A stretch of 64,000 nt of DNA from JANNPJ01 sp965200525 (GTDB taxonomy: Bacteria > Actinomycetota > Actinomycetes > Actinomycetales > Kineosporiaceae), in assembly GCA_965200525.1 (NCBI GenBank), contig OZ241368.1, forward strand, positions 4,340,001 to 4,404,000, written 5' to 3'. Below the pieces are notes generated by a model. That model searched no databases and was not told where the DNA came from. It saw only the letters and a program-made list of their open reading frames with translations. Both the position numbers and the translations under genes were made by a program. Positions 56,722 to 64,000 of this stretch are shown here, in pieces. Positions within the stretch are counted from its first letter, which is position 1. Each line of letters starts with the position of its first letter.

Positions 56722-59700
56722 GTGAGTCTCCGCCTCGATCCGGATCCCCGCGCCCACCCCGGGCCGGGGGTCGTGAACCTCGCTACCGACCCCTTCAGTT
56801 TCGACGACGAACCGGCTCCGGCCGCGTGGCCGCCACCGGACGACGCGACACCCGTGCTCCGGGTTACCGCGGTCCTGGTGGCCCACGACGGCGCGGCCTT
56901 CCTGCCTCGCACCCTGGATGCGATCGAAGCCCAGACGCGACGGCCGGATCACCTGATCGCGGTCGACGCCGGTTCTGTCGACGGTGGCGGTGACCTGCTC
57001 GGACTGGCCACCGGCCGGGTGCTCCGGCTGAGTCGCAGCACCTCGTTCGGCGACGCCGTCCAGGCCGCCGTGACCGCCCTCGACGGCAACGCGCTGGACC
57101 CGGCGCCCGACCCCCGGCCGGCCGGCCGGCACGACGGCGCCGCCGGTGCGGACCCTGCTCCGGGCGCCCGTCCCGGCTCGCCCGGGGTGGAGTGGCTGTG
57201 GCTGCTGCACGACGACTCGGCGCCGTCCCCGCAGGCTCTGGAACGGCTGATCGAGGCGGTCGACGGCGGCCCCTCGATCGGCATCGCCGGCTGCAAGCAG
57301 GTCAGCTGGGACGACGGCCGCCGACTGCTGGACGTCGGTTTCACCACGTCGCGGCTCGGCGCCCGGGTCACCGGGATCGACGTGGACGACGTCGACCAGG
57401 GCCAGCTCGACCACCGCAGCGACGTGATGGCCGTCGGGACGGCGGGCATGCTGGTCCGCCGCGACGTCTGGGACACCCTCGGCGGGCCCGACCCGGCCCT
57501 GGCCCACGCCCGGGACGACCTCGACCTCTGCCGCCGGGCCCACCTGGCCGGGCTGCGGGTGGTGGTGGTGCCGGCCGCGGTGATCGCCCACGCCACCGCC
57601 ACCGCCACCGGCCGGCGCGTCACCACCGGGCTGCGCAGCGGGGGCTCGTGGGCGCTGCGCGACCGCCGGGCGGCCGTGCACCTGCGGCTGGCCTCGGTGC
57701 CGCTGCTCCTGCTGCCGCTGCTGGTGCTCTGGCTGGCCGCCGCGGCCCTGGCCCGGGCGCTGGTCCGGCTCGGCCTGAAACAGCCGCAGCGGGCCGCCTC
57801 CGAGCTGGCCGCGTTCGCCCTGGCGATGGCCCGGCCGCTGCCGTGGCTGCGGGCCCGGCGCCGGGTCCGGGCCCACCGCCGGTTGCCCCGGCGCGACTTC
57901 CGCCGGCTGTTGGCCGGGCCCGGGGCGGCCCTGCGGCAACGGCGCGACTCGCTCTCCTCCTACCTGCGCAGCACCGAGCTGGCCTGGGCGACTCCCGCTC
58001 CCGGCCGGGCCGGGGTCGCAAAAAGTGCTGCCGGGCAGTCTCTCTCGATCCAGTTCGGGCCGACCGGTCTGGGTGAGCCCGACGACAGCGACGACGTCCC
58101 GTTCGCCGACGAGCGGATCCGCCCGGCCCGCCGGCCGGTGACCCGGATCGGCCTGCTGGTCGCCCTGTCGGCGGGGATCGCCGGGCTGGCCGGGCTGCGG
58201 TTGCTGCTCTCCGGCAGCGGCACCCCGCTCGGCCCGGCCCTGATCCCGGCGCCGGCCCGGGCCGCGGATCTCTGGTCCGCGGCCCTCTCCGGCTGGCGGC
58301 CGACCGGCCTGGGCCGGCCCGGCGTCGCCGACCCGTTCGACGCCGTGCTGGCCCTGCTGGCCTGGCCGCTCGGCGGCTCGCCGGCCGCCGCGGCCGAGGT
58401 GCTGCTGATCGGCGCCCTGCCCCTGGCCGCCCTGCTGGCCTGGTGGGCGGCGGGCGGGGTGACCCGATCCCGGGCGCTGCGAGCGTGGGCGGCGATCGGC
58501 TGGGCCGCCGCGCCGTCCTTGCTGACCGCGGTGGCCGCCGGGCGCCTGGCCGCGATCGTGGCCCACCTGGTCCTGCCGCCGACGGCCCTGGCCCTGGCCC
58601 GGGCGGTGGGGGCCCGGCCCGACCCGGCCCCCGGGGACCAGGTCTTCGCCGCGGCCCTCTCCGGCCGGGGTCGCAGTTCGGTGTCGGCCGCGTCCGGGGC
58701 CGGGCTGCTGATCACGGTGCTGATCGCGGCGTCCCCGGCGCTGGCCGTCCCGGCGCTGCTGGCGGTGCTGGTCACAGCCGGGCTCTGCCGGTTCGGCCGC
58801 GGACTGCTGGCCTGGGTCCTGGCCGTGCCGGCCGTGCTGCTGCTGCCCTGGTGGACGGCAGTGGCCGGGCAACCGCGGTTGCTGCTGGCCGAACCGGGTG
58901 GCGCCTCCGCGACCGGTCCGCGACCGGCCGGCTGGGTGGCCGCCCTCTGGCCGGTCGACCCGGCCGGGCCGCAGCCCGGGCCGGTGCCCCGACTGGCCCG
59001 GTTCGCCGCCGACCTGACCTCGCTCGGCGACGCCACGCTCTGGTTACGCGTGGTCGCGATCGGGCTGAGCGTGCCCCTGATCGGGCTCGGCCTCTCCGCC
59101 CTGCTGCGCCGCGACCGCGGCCGGCTGGCCGGTGGGTTCTGGATCGCCGGGCTGGCCGGGCTGGCCGTGGCCGCGCTGGCCCCGGTGCTCGACACCCGCA
59201 GCGACTCCGGGGCCGAACTGCACGGCTGGCCCGGGGCCGGGGTGTCGCTGCTGATTCTCGGCGTGCTGGGCGCCGCCCTGGTCCGCCTGGACGGCGGGGC
59301 CGGCCGGTTGCGGGCCCGCAGCGTGGGCGTGCGGCACTGGCTGGCCGTCGGCGCCGGGATCGTCGCCGTCCTGGCGCCGGTGCTGGTGCTGGCCGGCTGG
59401 GCCGTGAACGGCTGGTCCGGTTCGCCGTCGCAGTGGGTGCATCGGGGCTCGCCCGATGCCGTGCCGGCGGTGGCCGCGGCCGAGGCCGACGGGCCGGGCG
59501 CCACCCGGACCCTGGCCCTCACGGTGAGCGGCCAGCGGGTGCGCTGGGCCCTGTACCGGGCCGGCGGGCCCCGGATCGGTCAGGACTCGGCCGTGTCCCT
59601 GGCCGCCGTGACGTCCCCGGCCGCCACCGATCCGGTGACCACCGCGATCGGCGGCCTGCTCTCCGACGCCGGAACCGATCAGCGAGGCCGACTGGCCGAC

Positions 59701-60567
59701 CTCGACGTCGGATCGGTGCTCCTGCTCGGCCCGGCCGACGACGCGGCCACCGTGGCCCTGGACACCGCGCCCGGGCTGATCCGGGTGGCCACCCCGAACG
59801 GCGGCGTGCTCTGGCGGGTGGAACTCGACGGTGGCGACGACGCCCCGACCCGCCCGGCCCGGGCCCGGGTGGTCGGCCCGACCGGAGCCACCGTGGCCAC
59901 CCTGCCGTCGCGCGGCTCGCAGGTCCGCGCCCGGCTGGCCGCCGGCGCCGCCGGGCGCACCCTGGTACTGGCCGAGCGGGCCGATCCGGGCTGGAAGGCC
60001 TGGCTCGACGGCCGGCGGCTTACGCCGGTCGAGCACGCCGGCTGGGACCAGGCCTTCGCCCTGCCGGCCGCCGGTGGCGTGCTCGTCGTCCACCCGCCGG
60101 CCGGAGCCGGCCGGACCGTCGACGGTGTCCGGCTGGGCACGCTCGGGCTGGCCCTGCTGATGGCGATTCCGCTGCCCCGGCGACGGCCCCGGCTGCTGCC
60201 GCCGCCGCAGGCCCAGCGGCCGGCCCCGCTGCCGGTGCCGGTCGAGACCGGGGGTCGGCGGGTCCGGGCTCAGCCGGTGCCGGAACCACGCTCCGAGCCG
60301 GACCCCCGGCCGGAGCCTCCGGAACCGGCCCGCCCCGAAAGCGCGGTCGGACCGTTGATCCCGCCGATCTGGGACGTCTCGGCCGAGCCCGGGTCGCCGG
60401 TGGCCGAGCCGCCCGTGAGCGAGCCGGTGGAGGCCGACGACGAGCCGGCCGACGTCGTCGGCGAGCCCTACGGGATCGACCCCGGAGCCGGGTTCCTGCC
60501 CGCCCCCGACCTGAACCCTGACCTGACCTCTGACCTGACCCCCGGCTCGGAACGGGAGCGGCCGTGA
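56722..60567 (+). CDS. giant membrane-bound glycosyltransferase family 2 protein
   Basis: The product is 1281 aa. An N-terminal GT2 domain (about 45-290) has VTAVLVAHDGAAFLPRTLDAI, WLLHDDSAPSP and VGTAGMLVRRDVWDTLGG. About ten or more transmembrane helices follow (320-900), then a large soluble C-terminal part with a disordered, Glu/Pro-rich tail (about 1160-1281). This layout is typical of the GT2 gene that follows whiB in actinobacteria; its product is unknown. It overlaps the DUF5719 gene by 4 nt. The GTG start has no ribosome-binding site and may be later. Confidence 0.82.
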   Translation: MSLRLDPDPRAHPGPGVVNLATDPFSFDDEPAPAAWPPPDDATPVLRVTAVLVAHDGAAFLPRTLDAIEAQTRRPDHLIAVDAGSVDGGGDLLGLATGRVLRLSRSTSFGDAVQAAVTALDGNALDPAPDPRPAGRHDGAAGADPAPGARPGSPGVEWLWLLHDDSAPSPQALERLIEAVDGGPSIGIAGCKQVSWDDGRRLLDVGFTTSRLGARVTGIDVDDVDQGQLDHRSDVMAVGTAGMLVRRDVWDTLGGPDPALAHARDDLDLCRRAHLAGLRVVVVPAAVIAHATATATGRRVTTGLRSGGSWALRDRRAAVHLRLASVPLLLLPLLVLWLAAAALARALVRLGLKQPQRAASELAAFALAMARPLPWLRARRRVRAHRRLPRRDFRRLLAGPGAALRQRRDSLSSYLRSTELAWATPAPGRAGVAKSAAGQSLSIQFGPTGLGEPDDSDDVPFADERIRPARRPVTRIGLLVALSAGIAGLAGLRLLLSGSGTPLGPALIPAPARAADLWSAALSGWRPTGLGRPGVADPFDAVLALLAWPLGGSPAAAAEVLLIGALPLAALLAWWAAGGVTRSRALRAWAAIGWAAAPSLLTAVAAGRLAAIVAHLVLPPTALALARAVGARPDPAPGDQVFAAALSGRGRSSVSAASGAGLLITVLIAASPALAVPALLAVLVTAGLCRFGRGLLAWVLAVPAVLLLPWWTAVAGQPRLLLAEPGGASATGPRPAGWVAALWPVDPAGPQPGPVPRLARFAADLTSLGDATLWLRVVAIGLSVPLIGLGLSALLRRDRGRLAGGFWIAGLAGLAVAALAPVLDTRSDSGAELHGWPGAGVSLLILGVLGAALVRLDGGAGRLRARSVGVRHWLAVGAGIVAVLAPVLVLAGWAVNGWSGSPSQWVHRGSPDAVPAVAAAEADGPGATRTLALTVSGQRVRWALYRAGGPRIGQDSAVSLAAVTSPAATDPVTTAIGGLLSDAGTDQRGRLADLDVGSVLLLGPADDAATVALDTAPGLIRVATPNGGVLWRVELDGGDDAPTRPARARVVGPTGATVATLPSRGSQVRARLAAGAAGRTLVLAERADPGWKAWLDGRRLTPVEHAGWDQAFALPAAGGVLVVHPPAGAGRTVDGVRLGTLGLALLMAIPLPRRRPRLLPPPQAQRPAPLPVPVETGGRRVRAQPVPEPRSEPDPRPEPPEPARPESAVGPLIPPIWDVSAEPGSPVAEPPVSEPVEADDEPADVVGEPYGIDPGAGFLPAPDLNPDLTSDLTPGSERERP

Positions 60568-62135
60568 CCCGCCGGATGCCCGGGGTGCTGGGCCTGCTCG
60601 CGGTCGCCGCGGTCGGCGCCGGGGTCGTCACCGGCGCCGCCCGGCTACCGGCCGCCGGGCGCTCGGCGGTCGTCGCGGCCGAGCCGCTGCCCCGGTCGCT
60701 CTCCGCCCCCAGCCTGGTCTGCCCCGGCCCGGAGACGCTGCTCGTGCCGGACGGCGGCGAGGCCGTCCGGCCCGGCGCGGCGGTCCAGGTGCGGGCCCTG
60801 GTCGGGGCGAGCCCCGCGGCTGCGACGGCCCGGCTCAAGCTGCTCGGCCGGGCCACCGACGGCACGACCGCCCCGGTCGGCGGCGACCCGGCGCCGACCA
60901 CGGGCCGGACGCTGAGCCTCAAGAGCCACCCCCAGGGGCCGGCTCTGGGCACGCTGGCCGCGACCGGTCTGGGTCCGGCCGTGCTCAAACTCGATCAGGC
61001 CGGGGCCGGCCGGGCCACCGGCGCGCCAGCTCCGGCGATCGCCGCGGTCCAGTCGACCCTGGCCCGTACCGGCAGCCTGCGGGGGCTGGCCGCGACCGCC
61101 TGCTCCGCGGCCCGGCCGGACAGCTGGCTGATCGGCGGCTCGACCCGGGCCGGTGAGCGGTTGCGGCTGCTGCTGGCCAATCCGGCCGCGGCCCCGGCGG
61201 TGGTTGACGTCGACGTGCACGGGCCCGACGGTCGGGTCAGCGCGCCGTCCGGGGACGGCGTGGTGGTGCCCGCCGGGGGCGAGGTGCCGATCTACATCGA
61301 TGCCCTGGCCCCGGGGCTGGACCGGGTCGCAGTGCACGTCACCACCCGGTCGGGCCGGATCCGGGCCACCCTGCACGACTCCCTGCTGCGGGGCGTGACT
61401 CCGGGCGGCGCCGACGACGTCCCGGTCGCCGCCGGCCCGGCCCGGCGGCAGGTCGTGCCCGGCGTCTCGCTGGTCAACGGGTACGGCAAGACCGCCGGTG
61501 ATCCGACCGCGGCCGGCTCGACCTCGGTCCGGGTCGCGGTGCCGGGCTCGGAGGAGGCGGTGGTCCGGGTCAGCCTGCTGGACTCCGACGGCTCGGTCGA
61601 CCTGCCCGGGACGGCCGTGGTCACGGTGCCCGGTGGGGGCGTGGCCGACGTCCCGATCGCGGGGGTGGCCTCCGGGGTCTACACCGCGGTGGTCGACGCC
61701 GATGTCCCGGTCGTCGCCGGGGCGCAGATCGGGCGGGCCGGGAGCAGAGACGCCGAGTTCGGCTGGGCCGCCGGTGCTTCCCGGCTCACCGGCGACAGCT
61801 ACGCGGTGCTGCCGCCGGGCACGAGATCCACGCTGTCCCTGGCCGCGGTGAAGGGCACCGGCGGGCTGGTGCTCACCGCCGTCCACGCCGACGGCACGCT
61901 CGCCCCGCCCACCGACGTCGGCGTGCCCGACTCGACGTCGGTCGCGGAACAACTGCCGGACGACGCCGTGGCCGTCCGGATCAGCGGCCTGACCGGCGGC
62001 GCCGTGGTCGGTGCGATCGTGGCCGGTGCGACCGACCCGGGCGGCACGCTGCTCAGCGTGCTGCCGATCGAGCCGGCCGCCACCGCCCGGGAGCCCGCCT
62101 CAGCCGTTGCCGACTCCCGGCTCGGACTGCGCTGA
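60564..62135 (+). CDS. DUF5719 family exported protein
   Basis: The product is 523 aa. An N-terminal hydrophobic segment (MPGVLGLLAVAAVGAGVVTGAA) is a signal peptide or anchor. The rest is Ala/Gly/Val/Thr-rich beta structure with DUF5719-like stretches (SLVCPGPETLLVP; SWLIGGSTRAGERLRLLLANPAAAPAVVDVDVHGPDG; GATDPGGTLLSVLP). Function is unknown. The 4-nt overlap with the giant GT2 gene and the conserved pairing suggest both act on the same exported product. Confidence 0.82.
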   Translation: MTRRMPGVLGLLAVAAVGAGVVTGAARLPAAGRSAVVAAEPLPRSLSAPSLVCPGPETLLVPDGGEAVRPGAAVQVRALVGASPAAATARLKLLGRATDGTTAPVGGDPAPTTGRTLSLKSHPQGPALGTLAATGLGPAVLKLDQAGAGRATGAPAPAIAAVQSTLARTGSLRGLAATACSAARPDSWLIGGSTRAGERLRLLLANPAAAPAVVDVDVHGPDGRVSAPSGDGVVVPAGGEVPIYIDALAPGLDRVAVHVTTRSGRIRATLHDSLLRGVTPGGADDVPVAAGPARRQVVPGVSLVNGYGKTAGDPTAAGSTSVRVAVPGSEEAVVRVSLLDSDGSVDLPGTAVVTVPGGGVADVPIAGVASGVYTAVVDADVPVVAGAQIGRAGSRDAEFGWAAGASRLTGDSYAVLPPGTRSTLSLAAVKGTGGLVLTAVHADGTLAPPTDVGVPDSTSVAEQLPDDAVAVRISGLTGGAVVGAIVAGATDPGGTLLSVLPIEPAATAREPASAVADSRLGLR

Positions 62136-62145
62136 CCCGCGCCTC

Positions 62146-62178
62146 GCCGGCCTCGTCGGCGGCGGTGATCGGGCCGGC
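62146..62178. terminator. hairpin terminator between convergent genes
   Basis: GCCGGCC (62146-62152) pairs with GGCCGGC (62172-62178), followed by TATTT on the plus strand, one of the few hairpins here with a short U-rich tail. Confidence 0.55.
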
Positions 62179-63641
62179 TATTTCGAGCCGGTGACGATGT
62201 AGAAGCAGGTCTCGTACCGGCTGCCCTTCTTCAGCACCCACGACCCGACGAACGGGGTGACGTCGTCGTTGTCGCCGGCGGCGAAGTCCTTCTCGACCCC
62301 GACCGAGTACGTGCCGGCCGGGATCCGGAAGGTCTTCTTCGGCCCCGCCGTCGGGCAGGACGACGGGCCGTCGGCGTCGGTGTAGGCCCGGCAACCGGTG
62401 CAGGCCCCGATCGTGGTCAGCACCGGGTGGGGCCCGCTGATCGTGAGCTTCAGCCTGTGGGTCGAGTCGTTCTGGATGACGACGACGGCCGGGCCCGAGC
62501 CACTGCCGGACACTCTCGCCGGGGCCGGCAGTTTGCCCGCGTGAGCGTCCTTCATCAGCTGCACGTTGGTTCGCGCGGTGCCGCTGGTGGCCTGGTCCTT
62601 GAGCTTGCCGTCGGCGTAGATCAACGCGAGTGAGTAGAGCTCCCAGGCGGTTTCGGTGCTTCCGGCCTTCTCGAAGGCAGCCCCGCAGGACACCAGGTTG
62701 GCCGGGTCGACGGCCGCGTCCGGCGTGCCCTTGGGGTAGGCGTACCTCACCGAGCCGGCCGAGGAGTCGAAGTCGCTCTCGAGGGCCGACCGGGTGCGGC
62801 CGAGGCTCCTGAGGGTGTTGCAGGCGCTCCGGTCGGGGATCGAGTCGAGCAGGGCCGGGGCCTGGCCGGACTTCGCGACCAGCTGGTAGAGGCCGATCAG
62901 GGCCGGCGAGGCGGAGTGGTCGGTGCGAAACTTCTCGTAGGCCGCGGCCGTCTCGGTGAGGTTGCCGGCCTCCCAGTTCGCGGCCAGATCCTGCAATTGC
63001 CCGCACTCGGCGCGTTCGGGACCGTCGGCGAAGTCCGGCTCGACCGTGCTGCCCCAGGGCACGCTGCCCCGGTCGGCCCGGGCGTACCGGGCCAGCGCCG
63101 CGGGGCAGTCTCCGCGCAGGTAGGCGGCGTGGGCCTGGTTGAAGGCCGTGGTCCGCCGGTTCTGGTCGATCGCCCAGCCCGCGATCAGGACGGCGACCAC
63201 GGTCACCACGGCGACCGGGATCACCAGCAGGGCCCAGAGCCGCCCGCCGCGCCGGCGGGGCGACGGCGTCCCCGGGGCGGAGGTGGGCTGACCCCACGCG
63301 GTCGGTGCGCCCTGAGCCCACGGAGGTGCGGCGCCGGGCTGGACCAGGCCCGGGGGAGCGGGCGCGGTTGGCGGAGCGGGCGCGGTCGGGGGAGCAGGAG
63401 CGGGGGGTGCGGGCGCGGTCGGGGGAGCGGGCGCGGTCGGCGGAGCCGGGGCAGTCGGCGGAGCGGGAGCCGGGGGTGCGGGAGCCGGGGGAGGTGGGTC
63501 CGGCGCGATGGCCGGTCCGGGGGCCGGCGCCGATGAGCCGGGCGCGACCCAGGGCCCCGGGGCTGGCCACACCGGAGCCGCCGGCGCGGGCGAGGGACTG
63601 CTCAGGCCCGGTTCGGGGCGCTCGTCGTCAGCGGGTGTCAT
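62178..63641 (-). CDS. Pro/Ala-rich single-pass membrane protein of unknown function
   Basis: The product is 487 aa. Residues 1-130 are cytoplasmic, disordered and built largely from PPTAPA/PAPPAPA repeats. One transmembrane helix (about 135-158) is followed by an exported domain with helix pairs (AFNQAHAAYLRGDCPAALARYARAD) that look TPR-like, and a C-terminal beta-rich cysteine-containing domain (IGACTGCRAYTDADGPSSCPTAG; CFYIVTGSK). ATG 63641 follows GAGAGG. It ends an operon with the upstream metallopeptidase-like gene. No known family is recognised with confidence. Confidence 0.7.
   Translation of the reverse strand: MTPADDERPEPGLSSPSPAPAAPVWPAPGPWVAPGSSAPAPGPAIAPDPPPPAPAPPAPAPPTAPAPPTAPAPPTAPAPPAPAPPTAPAPPTAPAPPGLVQPGAAPPWAQGAPTAWGQPTSAPGTPSPRRRGGRLWALLVIPVAVVTVVAVLIAGWAIDQNRRTTAFNQAHAAYLRGDCPAALARYARADRGSVPWGSTVEPDFADGPERAECGQLQDLAANWEAGNLTETAAAYEKFRTDHSASPALIGLYQLVAKSGQAPALLDSIPDRSACNTLRSLGRTRSALESDFDSSAGSVRYAYPKGTPDAAVDPANLVSCGAAFEKAGSTETAWELYSLALIYADGKLKDQATSGTARTNVQLMKDAHAGKLPAPARVSGSGSGPAVVVIQNDSTHRLKLTISGPHPVLTTIGACTGCRAYTDADGPSSCPTAGPKKTFRIPAGTYSVGVEKDFAAGDNDDVTPFVGSWVLKKGSRYETCFYIVTGSK
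63340..63500 (-). repeat. PPTAPA coding repeat, about 18-nt period
   Basis: Tandem imperfect copies of an 18-nt unit (for example GGAGCGGGCGCGGTCGGC, plus-strand reading) encode PPTAPA in the cytoplasmic tail of the membrane protein. The repeat could vary in length between strains. Confidence 0.75.
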
Positions 63642-63656
63642 CAGGGCCTCTCGTGG

Positions 63657-64000
63657 TCAGTCGTCCCGGCCGTACCGGGGATCGACCTGGTCCGGCGGCA
63701 GCCCGAGCAGGTGGGCGACCTGTTCCACGATCACGTTCTGGGTGAGCAGACCGACGTCGCGCGGTTCGCCGGCCCGGGTCTCGACCGGCCGCCGGTAGAC
63801 GACGATCCGCGGCGGCAGTTCACCCTGCGACGGGAAGAACCGGCCCAGCGGTACCTCGCCGTGTTCCCAGGGGGAGGGGTCGCTCGGCGGCACGTCCTCG
63901 ACTGCGAACTCCACCCCCTCGAGCTGGCCGGCCCACTTGGCCTCCAGGGCCTCGACGGCGTCCAGGACCAGATCGTCGAAACGGTCGGCCCGGCTCCGCC
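63657..64000 (-). CDS. metallopeptidase-like (zincin-fold) protein, 5' end outside the window
   Basis: The open frame continues to the right edge of the window, so the N-terminus is missing; an in-frame GTG at 63914 is not the start because family-like sequence (RFDDLVLDAVEALEAKW) precedes it. About 114 residues are visible: VEFAVEDVPP, PSQGELPPRIVVYRRPVE and NVIVEQVAHLLGLPPDQVDP. The fold matches the actinobacterial metallopeptidase family found near whiB2 (Rv3259). Where other zincins have HExxH the sequence reads VEQVAH, so the metal site seems lost. It is followed 15 nt later by the Pro/Ala-rich membrane gene. Confidence 0.72.
   Translation of the reverse strand, partial: RSRADRFDDLVLDAVEALEAKWAGQLEGVEFAVEDVPPSDPSPWEHGEVPLGRFFPSQGELPPRIVVYRRPVETRAGEPRDVGLLTQNVIVEQVAHLLGLPPDQVDPRYGRDD

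Noticed and set aside
1..64000. tRNA, rRNA, CRISPR array, insertion sequence or prophage
   Set aside because: Gaps between genes are short and I found no cloverleaf-like sequence, spaced direct-repeat array, transposase or integrase; a covariance-model scan would be needed to exclude small RNAs.

Overview
The window is chromosomal DNA from a high-GC actinobacterium. The evidence is the WhiB-type regulator, AdnA/AdnB recombination nuclease-helicases, F420 biosynthesis genes (CofD/CofE) with an F420-type LLM oxidoreductase, an LCP-family protein, many GTG starts and very strong GC3 bias. Two gene blocks match conserved mycobacterial neighbourhoods as I remember them. The left block (ferritin-like protein, DUF3107, TetR, DUF3152, MoeZ, alkyltransferase-like protein, AdnA, AdnB) resembles the Rv3210c-Rv3201c region. 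The right block (TIGR03089, CofE/FbiB, CofD/FbiA, WhiB2, metallopeptidase-like protein) resembles Rv3259-Rv3268. The genus cannot be fixed from sequence alone; a non-mycobacterial Frankineae/Nakamurella/Sporichthya-type lineage would fit.

Layout. 1-5 kb: housekeeping block ending in a MoeZ-type adenylyltransferase/sulfurtransferase. 5-9 kb: DUF4184 membrane protein and an AlgI/AlgJ-like O-acyltransferase pair. 9.2-10.2 kb: alkyltransferase-like DNA repair protein and a MazF-type toxin-antitoxin pair. 10.3-17.2 kb: adnA-adnB. 17.2-20.9 kb: divergent UDP-glucose dehydrogenase and a fused anthranilate synthase (TrpE-TrpG) preceded by a readable trp attenuator. 21-25.3 kb: LLM oxidoreductase, acyl-CoA dehydrogenase, phosphotransferase, then an ECF sigma factor overlapping a signal peptidase I with an unusual N-terminal region. 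25.4-39.8 kb: LCP protein and a large surface-polysaccharide locus of two divergent operons: leftward GT, WecC-like dehydrogenase, Wzm, Wzt, GT; rightward GT, GT, WecB epimerase, methyltransferase. 40-44.4 kb: exported PGRP amidase and SpoIID-like protein. 44.5-50.7 kb: TIGR03089 protein, GT-C-like protein, two glycosyltransferases and a flippase-like protein. 50.8-53.6 kb: dienelactone hydrolase with divergent XRE regulator, and an AlkA-like glycosylase. 53.6-64 kb: cofE-cofD, whiB2, a giant membrane GT2, DUF5719 protein, a Pro/Ala-rich membrane protein and a 5'-truncated metallopeptidase-like gene.

How the genes work together. Ugd, WecB and the WecC-like enzyme could supply UDP-glucuronate and UDP-ManNAcA, and Wzm/Wzt could export an acidic cell-wall glycan that an LCP protein attaches. 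This is inferred from gene content. A recurrent regulatory feature is a TANNNT -10 hexamer 6-8 nt before the start codon, the signature of leaderless transcription, seen at about eight genes and used here to decide starts. Convergent genes are often separated by long GC-rich hairpins without a U-tract. I see no rRNA, tRNA, CRISPR array, IS element or prophage.
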